A stretch of 64,000 nucleotides of DNA from Methylotenera oryzisoli (GTDB taxonomy: Bacteria > Pseudomonadota > Gammaproteobacteria > Burkholderiales > Methylophilaceae), in NCBI RefSeq assembly GCF_004661485.1, contig NZ_PQVH01000016.1, positions 1-64,000 of the forward strand, written 5' to 3'. The notes beneath the pieces were generated by a model. It was not told where the DNA came from and did no database searches. It worked only from the letters and a program-made list of their open reading frames with translations. The position numbers were made by a program, and so were the translations under genes. This document shows, one piece after another, positions 57,446-64,000 of the stretch (positions are counted from its first letter, which is position 1; each line of letters begins with the position of its first letter).

Positions 57446-58327
57446 TCAAAGGTTTTTTTGACGCATCGCTGCCAGCACAGCCTCGCCCAAGCCTGCAGGT
57501 GAGCTTGCAACTACTGCACCTGCAATTTCCAAGGCACGAATCTTGTCTGCGGCTTTACCGCTACCGCCAGAAATAATCGCCCCCGCATGACCCATGCGTT
57601 TGCCCGCTGGCGCAGTTTGGCCTGCGATATACGCAGCTACTGGTTTACGCACATTGCTCTTAATAAACTCGGCCGCCGCCTCTTCATCTGAGCCACCGAT
57701 TTCACCCACCATAATAATGGCTTCGGTTTCAGTGTCGGCTTCGAACATTTCTAAGCACTCAATAAAGTTAAGGCCTTTGATCGGGTCGCCACCAATACCG
57801 ACACAAGTGCTTTGCCCTAAATTCAATGCTGTGGTTTGATGCACCGCCTCATAAGTAAGCGTGCCTGAGCGCGACACCACGCCAACTTTGCCGCGCAAAT
57901 GGATACTGCCTGGCATAATGCCGATTTTGCATTCATCCGGTGTAATCACGCCCGGGCAGTTTGGCCCGATTAAACGCGTGCCATTGGCTTTTAATGCGGC
58001 TTTAACGTTTAACATATCTAAAACAGGGATGCCTTCAGTAATACAAATGATCAGTTCAATGCCTGCATCACTAGCTTCTAAAATGGAGTCTGCTGCAAAT
58101 GCAGGCGGCACATAAATCACACTGGCATTTGCGCCTGTAGTACGCACCGCATCACGCATGGTGTTAAATACTGGTAGGCCCAAATGTAACTGGCCGCCCT
58201 TACCCGGCGTAACGCCACCGACCATTTGTGTGCCGTAAGCCAGCGCTTGCTCGGAGTGGAAAGTACCTTGTTTACCAGTAAACCCCTGGCATAGCACTTT
58301 GGTATTTTTATTCACTAAAATACTCAT
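57446..58327 (-). CDS. sucD: Succinyl-CoA synthetase (ADP-forming) subunit alpha
   Basis: A 293-residue subunit. The CoA-binding N-terminus is [34 protein letters not shown], the middle has IGPNCPGVI, and [14 protein letters not shown] carries the phospho-histidine around residue 248. It forms the alpha-beta synthetase with SucC, overlapping it by 4 bp. Malate thiokinase (MtkB) is a close relative; without an alignment the assignment to succinate rests on length and typical sequence. Confidence 0.92.
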   Translation of the reverse strand: MSILVNKNTKVLCQGFTGKQGTFHSEQALAYGTQMVGGVTPGKGGQLHLGLPVFNTMRDAVRTTGANASVIYVPPAFAADSILEASDAGIELIICITEGIPVLDMLNVKAALKANGTRLIGPNCPGVITPDECKIGIMPGSIHLRGKVGVVSRSGTLTYEAVHQTTALNLGQSTCVGIGGDPIKGLNFIECLEMFEADTETEAIIMVGEIGGSDEEAAAEFIKSNVRKPVAAYIAGQTAPAGKRMGHAGAIISGGSGKAADKIRALEIAGAVVASSPAGLGEAVLAAMRQKNL

Positions 58328-59487
58328 GCTACCACCGCCTTTACTGCTTGCTGTGCAGCATCAGTTAAACCTTCAGCCGAAATAATATTAAGCCCGCTTG
58401 TTTGTAACATTTTTTTACCTAAATCCACATTCGTACCTTCTAAACGCACAATCACAGGAATTTGCATACCTACTTCTCGCACCGCGGTAATAATGCCTTC
58501 CGCGATAATATCGCAACGCATAATACCGCCAAAAATATTCACTAAAATTGCTTTTACATTGCTGTCAGCTAAGATAATTTTGAACGCCTTGGCTACCGTT
58601 TCCGCCGTGGCACCACCGCCTACATCCAAAAAGTTAGCAGGCATACCGCCATGTAGCTTAATCAAATCCATAGTCGCCATGGCAAGACCTGCACCGTTGA
58701 CCATACAGCCAATATTACCGTTCAGCGCGATATAGTTTAAGCCGGCATGATGCGCAACCGCTTCCTTACTGTCCTCTTGGCTCCAGTCACGTTGCTCTGC
58801 TAAAGCTTTTTGACGATACAAAGCATTATCATCAACGCTCATTTTGCAATCTAACGCATAGAGTTTGCCGTCAGTTGTCACCACCAATGGGTTAATTTCC
58901 AGCAAGGCTAAATCGTTGTCTTTAAACAAGCGGTATAAACCTTTTAACAGCTTAGTAAACGCGCCAATTTGGTCACCGCTTAAATCGAGCTTAAAGGCTA
59001 AATTACGAGCTTGAAAATCCACCAAACCATTGAGTGGATCGCAGACTTCTTGCAAGATTTTTTCTGGGCTAGTGTGCGCAATTTCTTCAATATCCATGCC
59101 ACCTGCCACTGACGCCACCACCACCACGCGCTCTAATGTTCTATCGACCAACATAGATAAATAAAGCTCACGTGCGATAGGCAGTGTTTCCTCAACCAAC
59201 ACTTGATTCACTGGTTGTCCATCTGGTGCATTTTGATAAGTAACTAGCGTTTTGCCTAACAACTCACCCGCAACATTCTGCGCTTCAGTAGCAGACTTCA
59301 CCACTTTGACGCCGCCAGCTTTACCACGGCCGCCAGCATGCACTTGTGCTTTCACAACCCAGCCATCGCTGGCGATTTCGGTAGTGACGCTTACCGTTTC
59401 TTTCGCAACTGCAACAACTTGACCACGAGGCACTGGAATGCCGTATTTTTGAAGTAGTGTTTTCGCTTGATACTCATGCAAATTCAT
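58324..59487 (-). CDS. sucC: Succinyl-CoA synthetase (ADP-forming) subunit beta
   Basis: A 387-residue ATP-grasp subunit. The start [22 protein letters not shown] is typical, with [18 protein letters not shown] around 45-62, [23 protein letters not shown] around 195, [18 protein letters not shown] and [16 protein letters not shown] for substrate binding. It makes succinate and ATP from succinyl-CoA, or the reverse. The MtkA relationship is as for sucD. It is divergent from serB. Confidence 0.93.
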   Translation of the reverse strand: MNLHEYQAKTLLQKYGIPVPRGQVVAVAKETVSVTTEIASDGWVVKAQVHAGGRGKAGGVKVVKSATEAQNVAGELLGKTLVTYQNAPDGQPVNQVLVEETLPIARELYLSMLVDRTLERVVVVASVAGGMDIEEIAHTSPEKILQEVCDPLNGLVDFQARNLAFKLDLSGDQIGAFTKLLKGLYRLFKDNDLALLEINPLVVTTDGKLYALDCKMSVDDNALYRQKALAEQRDWSQEDSKEAVAHHAGLNYIALNGNIGCMVNGAGLAMATMDLIKLHGGMPANFLDVGGGATAETVAKAFKIILADSNVKAILVNIFGGIMRCDIIAEGIITAVREVGMQIPVIVRLEGTNVDLGKKMLQTSGLNIISAEGLTDAAQQAVKAVVA

Positions 59488-59625
59488 AAAAATAGCTCGA
59501 TTTAAAGGTTATGCACATTTTCTCGCAATTCAGAGAAATGCGCTAGCAAAGTAATGTAAGTTGATGCCATTAATGAAGTGGATAGTCGAGTGTATAATAA
59601 AACTTTACGTTCAGATTGTTTACTT

Positions 59626-60465
59626 ATGCGTTTAGTTGTTCAAGGCAAGGCCATTACTTTTGCACATTTAGCTCATATTCACCAACTCTGCGCCTCTAGC
59701 GTGCAATTTGTTCAAATCGCGCAACATGGCTACTACCTGGCCAACCAGTCTGAAATAAACCCATCCGTTCAGCAATTTTGCGCAGAACAAAATATAGACT
59801 GCGCTTATGTAGGAAACGACCAGCTGATTCAACACTATGGTTTATGCGTCATGGATATGGACTCAACCTTGATCAGCATTGAGTGCATTGATGAAATTGC
59901 GGACATGGTCGGTTTAAAGCCGCAAGTAGCCGCTATTACTGAGCGCGCCATGCAAGGCGAGCTAGACTTTGCACAAAGCCTGCGGGAGCGTGTGGCTTTA
60001 CTTAAAGGCTTGCAAGAGTCTGACCTGATGCGCGTGCTGAACGAGCGCCTGCAACTCAATCCTGGTGCCCAGCAGTGGATAGACAACTGCAAAGCGAACA
60101 ATATCACTACACTATTGGTATCTGGCGGCTTTAACTTCTTTGCAGACCGGGTAAAAGCCATGTTAGGGCTGGATTACGCAGTTGCCAATACATTAGAAAT
60201 TATCGATGGCAAGCTCACAGGTAAGATTTTAGGCAATATTGTGGACGCACAAACCAAAGCGGACGAGTTAGTGAAACTGCGTGATCGTTTAGGCCTGAGC
60301 GCAACACAAACCATTGCCATCGGCGATGGTGCAAACGACCTGAAAATGATGTCTGTTGCAGGGGTTGGGATTGCTTACCATGCAAAACCAGTGGTACAAG
60401 CGCAGGCAAGCTATGCACTCAACCACATGGGCTTAGATGGCGTGATTAATTTATTCGCCAGCTAG
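59626..60465 (+). CDS. serB: Phosphoserine phosphatase
   Basis: A 279-residue protein. An ACT-like N-terminal region of about 80 residues precedes the HAD domain: VMDMDSTLISIECIDEIAD (nucleophile Asp), LLVSGGFNFFADRVK and IAIGDGANDLKMMSVAGVGIAYHAKP. It performs the last step of serine synthesis. The ATG at 59626 begins the recognisable region; a GTG frame at 59578 would add 16 residues and is rejected. It ends close to the convergent DUF455 gene. Confidence 0.95.
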   Translation: MRLVVQGKAITFAHLAHIHQLCASSVQFVQIAQHGYYLANQSEINPSVQQFCAEQNIDCAYVGNDQLIQHYGLCVMDMDSTLISIECIDEIADMVGLKPQVAAITERAMQGELDFAQSLRERVALLKGLQESDLMRVLNERLQLNPGAQQWIDNCKANNITTLLVSGGFNFFADRVKAMLGLDYAVANTLEIIDGKLTGKILGNIVDAQTKADELVKLRDRLGLSATQTIAIGDGANDLKMMSVAGVGIAYHAKPVVQAQASYALNHMGLDGVINLFAS

Positions 60466-60469
60466 TAAA

Positions 60470-61258
60470 TCACAACAGTGCCAGCTCGGCCTCAGTAAAG
60501 CCTGCTTTGCGCCTAGCCTCTAAATTAAAAGGCTTACGCAAGGTTGGCGCACTGTACTGCTCAGCCAGTGTGGCATAAGTGGCTATCGGCTCTAATTCGC
60601 GCTTACTGCACAACCAATTAAACCAGACATTGCCAATCGCAACATGGCCAATCTCGTCGCGCAGGATAATATCCAGAATACCCGCCATGGCAACATCGCC
60701 AATTTGCGCAAATTTATTTCTCAAGGCAGGGCTGGCATCTAAACCACGTGCCTCCATAGTGCGTGGCACCAGCGCCATTCTTGCCAGCACATCATCTTGC
60801 GTACGTGCCACCATTTCCCATAGGCTATCATGGCCAGTAAAATCACCATACTGGTAACCTAGCGTTTGCAGATGCGCATTAAGCAAACCAAAATGATAAG
60901 CCTCTTCAGCCGCCACTTTTAACCAATCCGCGTAATACTGCTGCGGCATACCGGCAAAGCGCCAAATGGCATCCAAGGCCAAATTGATCGCATTAAACTC
61001 GATATGTGCCAAAGCATGAATCAAGCCGGCGCGCCCCTCCTCTGTGCGCATTGAGCGCTTACCTACTTCTAGAGGAGAAACTAATACCGGTCGCTCTGGG
61101 CGGCCTGGAATAGGCTGAGTGGACATCAACTCACATTCTACATCCAGCGCCAACGCACCTGACTGCCAAGATTGATACAGCGCGGTGACTGCGCTGGTTT
61201 TTTGTATAAGCTGACATTCAGCCAAGCAGCCAAGCGCTGCCTGCCTTAACTCTTGCAT
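60470..61258 (-). CDS. DUF455-family ferritin-like protein
   Basis: A 262-residue helical protein. Four carboxylate/histidine iron motifs are visible: HALAHIEFNAINLALD (around residue 90), AAEEAYHFGLLNAHL (around 130), and RDEIGHVAIGNVWFNW (around 215). This is the DUF455 group of di-iron ferritin-like proteins, distantly related to MiaE-type hydroxylases. Substrate unknown. Confidence 0.85.
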   Translation of the reverse strand: MQELRQAALGCLAECQLIQKTSAVTALYQSWQSGALALDVECELMSTQPIPGRPERPVLVSPLEVGKRSMRTEEGRAGLIHALAHIEFNAINLALDAIWRFAGMPQQYYADWLKVAAEEAYHFGLLNAHLQTLGYQYGDFTGHDSLWEMVARTQDDVLARMALVPRTMEARGLDASPALRNKFAQIGDVAMAGILDIILRDEIGHVAIGNVWFNWLCSKRELEPIATYATLAEQYSAPTLRKPFNLEARRKAGFTEAELALL

Positions 61259-61353
61259 TGATACTTTCCGTTCATAAACCTTGTTAACTTGGTACTGGTT
61301 AGTTTGTTGCTGGCGCTTGTTTATTCAACCGCAATAGCCACGATTCCTTACGA

Positions 61354-62262
61354 CTAATAATGATGCGATGCAGGTACAGGTTTAGCGCCATCTAACGCGA
61401 TGAAATCTAACTCTCCCGCTTTCATATCCGGCACCAATAAATAGCGTTCATCTTTTGTGATGGCGATATCTGCCGCAGATTGATAGCCCGCTTTGATTAG
61501 GGAAACATCCCCCATCATATTAACGCTAAATACTTTGCCATTTTTCCAATCACTCACATACATCACACCGCTAGAGTGGTGTACCACCCCATCACCACCA
61601 CCAAAGCCTTCTGCTAGGTCTGATAGTTCTGCAGTAGATGTATTTAAGCTGTACAACACGCCAGAACTAAAATCTACATAAATTAGATTATTGCCAGTAT
61701 CGTCGGCAAGCAGGCCATTAGGCGCTTTTACGCGTGAGTCTTGCGTATCTTTAATCAATAAAATCACTTCGCCACGCGGAGTGATTTTATAAATCGCGCC
61801 GCCTGTACCTGTGTTGAATAAATCGCCGCTATCGCTTACATACAAGTTGCCTTGCAAGTCTGCCTCAAGGTCATTTAAGAAAAGCGGCACATTTGGAAAT
61901 GCCTCTGGCGCCACAAATACACTCATCTGCCCCTTAGCGTTAATTTTAAGTATTTTGGTTTTATCGGCCACATATAAATTATCGCCAATGATAGCCAAGC
62001 CTTTAGGGTCATCTAAGTTGCTGGCAAATACGGTGACATTCCCACGCTGATCCACCACACTGATTCGGCCATCGCCATTTTTACCAAACTCATTAATCTC
62101 AGAAATAAATATTCTGCCGTCTTTTGCCTGCACCGCAGATTCTGGTGTCTTTAGTCCTGTGATTTTCTTCGCGGCGTAGGTCAATGATTTTGTAGATTGG
62201 CACCCAGCTATCAGTAGGCCAGCCATCAGCCACGCGCTTAATTTTATATATTTTCTTATCAT
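61354..62262 (-). CDS. Lipoprotein with SMP-30/gluconolactonase-like beta-propeller
   Basis: A 302-residue precursor. The lipobox is Leu-Ile-Ala-Gly-Cys at about residue 20. Six repeating blades follow of the form KxxAVQAKDGRIFISE, DDPKGLAIIGDNLYVAD and NDLEADLQGNLYVSDSG, as in SMP-30/NHL-like propellers. There is no clear catalytic signature, so a binding role is as likely as lactonase activity. ATG at 62262; a longer TTG frame is less likely. It is next to a second propeller gene and may share a pathway. Confidence 0.8.
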   Translation of the reverse strand: MIRKYIKLSAWLMAGLLIAGCQSTKSLTYAAKKITGLKTPESAVQAKDGRIFISEINEFGKNGDGRISVVDQRGNVTVFASNLDDPKGLAIIGDNLYVADKTKILKINAKGQMSVFVAPEAFPNVPLFLNDLEADLQGNLYVSDSGDLFNTGTGGAIYKITPRGEVILLIKDTQDSRVKAPNGLLADDTGNNLIYVDFSSGVLYSLNTSTAELSDLAEGFGGGDGVVHHSSGVMYVSDWKNGKVFSVNMMGDVSLIKAGYQSAADIAITKDERYLLVPDMKAGELDFIALDGAKPVPASHHY

Positions 62263-62315
62263 ATTAATCCCCAAAAAAAATGCACTCAACGCACAGCTGA
62301 TGCAACAGCATGCTG

Positions 62316-62909
62316 CTAGAACCCCATCGCTCTCACTTTAGGTGTTGGAAACAAAGTCACCATACTACAAGGCGTATTGCCAACTTGTGCTGGCCCGTTC
62401 ACATAGGCTTGCAAAGCTTTATCTGCCTGCATTTTAGCTACCATATCATCAACGGCAAGCGTATAAGCTTTCTTTATCCAAGATTCAGGCTGAATGCCTA
62501 GTACGCCATGCACTTGAGAGCGGCCAACATAAGTAGCCAGATGTTCGCCGACGCCTTTATAAGCACTAGCCGTCACTTCTGCATAAAACATCTGTACTTG
62601 TGGGTTGTAAAATAGCTCAGGCTGCACCCAGAGCAAAGCTTTACCGGATTGATTTGCATCACAGACCGTCACATCGCCGTATGCAGCCGTAAGCTTTGGC
62701 ACGACAACTTTTTCAACGACGGGGCCTTGGTAAAACCAGTAATCTTGATACGGATGCCAAAGTTTGATTGGGTTTGTATAATCAACAGGCTGAATATACA
62801 TCAACAACTTGGATGAAACCTTATTATCGGCAGGCTCTGCAGCATACACGTTTACACTGCTGCCTATGGCGGCCAACAGCGCGATTAATTTAATTACACT
62901 CTTCTTCAT
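62316..62909 (-). CDS. Exported protein of unknown function
   Basis: A 197-residue precursor with signal peptide MKKSVIKLIALLAAIGSSVNVYA. I do not recognise the family. The mature protein has two cysteines, one in TVCDANQSGKALLW and one in GNTPCSMVTLF, that could form a disulfide, and aromatic-rich segments (KLWHPYQDYWFYQGPVV, PELFYNPQVQMFYAEV). The AALLAAIGSS signal fits Sec export to the periplasm. It is between two exported propeller genes on the same strand, 9 bp after the upstream one. Confidence 0.7.
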   Translation of the reverse strand: MKKSVIKLIALLAAIGSSVNVYAAEPADNKVSSKLLMYIQPVDYTNPIKLWHPYQDYWFYQGPVVEKVVVPKLTAAYGDVTVCDANQSGKALLWVQPELFYNPQVQMFYAEVTASAYKGVGEHLATYVGRSQVHGVLGIQPESWIKKAYTLAVDDMVAKMQADKALQAYVNGPAQVGNTPCSMVTLFPTPKVRAMGF

Positions 62910-62918
62910 TCAGTTATC

Positions 62919-64000
62919 CTACTTAAATTTATAACTAATACGGTAAATGGCATTCGCTTTATCATCCGATACATAAAGCGCACCGTCCGCACCGACTAAA
63001 ACATCAACAGGCCGACCCCACGCTTGTTGATTAGACAGCCAGCCGGTTGCAAAATCTTCCACTGCCAGCGGCTCATTAGCCTTGAATTTTACTCTAACTA
63101 GCTGATAACCAGCGGGCTGTTTACGGTTCCATGAACCATGTAAGGCCACGATTGCGTCTGTTTTATAAGCTGACGGCCAATTGGTTTTATCTAAAAAGGC
63201 AATGCCGATAGGGGTGGTATGTGCTTTAAAACTGACTGCAGGCGCTTGTGTGGTATCACAGAAACCGGCAGCCCCTTTAAAGTTAGGGTCTTCAAACTGC
63301 GTACCAATTTCCTTACTCCCACCCCAACAATGAGGCCAGCCATAATGTTTACCTGCCTCAATCTTATTTAAATGCTCAGGCGGTAACTCATCATTTACTG
63401 CACCACCTAGTATGCCGCTGCGGTTATCCGCACCATTATTAGTCGCGTACATCGCGCCAGTCAACGGGTGCCATGCAAACCCTTGTGAATTACGTAAACC
63501 GCGTGCAAATATAGCAGACTGCTGGTGACGCCCCAAGGTTGTTAATGCTCCCGCTGGCTTACCTTCAAGGGTGTATCTGAGCATCGTCGCTCGCATCGGT
63601 TCATTTTCTACACAAACATTACAACTCGAGCCTACGTTGATATACAAAAAACCATCTGGCCCTAACTTAATATTTTTAAGTGTATGCCCACCTGTAGGGA
63701 GGTTAGTAATAAAAGCTTGTGGTTTAGACCAGCCTTCACGCTCGTGCGCCACACGCACCACGCCATCTTGATTGGCAATTAACAAGCTACCACCTACAAA
63801 CGCCAGCCCTTGAGGTGCATTGAGGTTCTGCGCAACAGTAATCGCCTCATCAGCAACGCCATCATGATTACGGTCTGGCAACATGACAACACGATTGCTG
63901 CCGACGGTAGACACATACAGATTACCCTTTGCATCCAGTGCCATCATCCTAAGGCCAGATAACTGCGCACCGTTTTTAGTATTAAAATCTGCGAACACCT
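62919..64000 (-). CDS. PQQ-type sugar (sorbosone) dehydrogenase-like beta-propeller, N-terminal part outside the window
   Basis: At least 360 residues; the frame is open to the window edge, so the true start and any signal peptide are missing. It has GLRMMALDAKGNLYVSTVGSNRVVMLPDRNHDGVAD, NAPQGLAFVGGSLLIANQDGVVRV, FARGLRNSQGFAWHP, HYGWPHCWGG and VDVLVGADGALYVSDDKANAIYRI. This pattern matches the sorbosone/glucose dehydrogenase propellers that bind PQQ, with the LRNSQGFAW segment. Likely periplasmic. No PQQ ligand can be confirmed. Confidence 0.8.
   Translation of the reverse strand, partial: VFADFNTKNGAQLSGLRMMALDAKGNLYVSTVGSNRVVMLPDRNHDGVADEAITVAQNLNAPQGLAFVGGSLLIANQDGVVRVAHEREGWSKPQAFITNLPTGGHTLKNIKLGPDGFLYINVGSSCNVCVENEPMRATMLRYTLEGKPAGALTTLGRHQQSAIFARGLRNSQGFAWHPLTGAMYATNNGADNRSGILGGAVNDELPPEHLNKIEAGKHYGWPHCWGGSKEIGTQFEDPNFKGAAGFCDTTQAPAVSFKAHTTPIGIAFLDKTNWPSAYKTDAIVALHGSWNRKQPAGYQLVRVKFKANEPLAVEDFATGWLSNQQAWGRPVDVLVGADGALYVSDDKANAIYRISYKFK

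Overview
The window looks like chromosome of a Gram-negative betaproteobacterium, most likely a Methylophilaceae-type methylotroph (Methylotenera-like). This is inferred from the AT-leaning base composition, the gene neighbourhoods (scpAB-rluB-trpS, yciB-yciI-bolA-ppi, dapD-arsC-dapE-prmB) and a phosphoketolase/acetate kinase pair beside cbb3 oxidase genes. No methanol dehydrogenase or RuMP gene lies in the window, so the family-level assignment is tentative. No rRNA, tRNA, CRISPR array or intact transposase was found.

Layout. 1-5.9 kb: the end of tadA, a Bax-inhibitor-1 membrane protein, and a leftward operon with a peptide-binding lipoprotein, an L,D-transpeptidase-fold protein, two oligopeptide permeases and nagZ, which together suggest cell-wall peptide recycling. 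6-19.2 kb: a low-oxygen block with ccoNOQP, ccoG and ccoH, then phosphoketolase-ackA-usp, a radical SAM protein, an FNR-type regulator and divergent hemN. Perfect TTGAT-N4-ATCAA boxes precede ccoN and lie between fnr and hemN. A third sits upstream of ompW at 24.4 kb, so the window holds a regulator and likely members of its regulon.

19.3-23.3 kb: an accessory segment that is visibly richer in GC, bounded by two inverted copies of a 20-bp sequence. It carries an HxlR-type regulator with tandem palindromic operators, a secreted metallo-beta-lactamase-fold hydrolase, a decapitated alpha/beta-hydrolase gene, an NTF2-like protein, a tautomerase and a flavin reductase-like protein. It resembles an inducible small-molecule or electrophile detoxification or catabolic cassette of unknown substrate, and is the best candidate for something undescribed.

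23.5-64 kb: mostly housekeeping genes. These include ompW, rlmD, two M48 lipoprotein proteases, the ydbH-ynbE-ydbL envelope-bridge set downstream of cysM, dsbB, xseA, kup, dapD/dapE, prmB, rluB-scpB-scpA-trpS, an M50 protease, yciO and a PHP phosphoesterase. Further right are yciB-yciI-bolA-PPIase, feoAB behind a Fur box, glnB, nadE, sucCD with an exported ankyrin protein, serB and a DUF455 protein. The right end has three exported proteins, including two beta-propellers, the last cut by the window edge. Several start sites were moved downstream to the ATG that begins the conserved protein or signal peptide; the reason is given in each entry.
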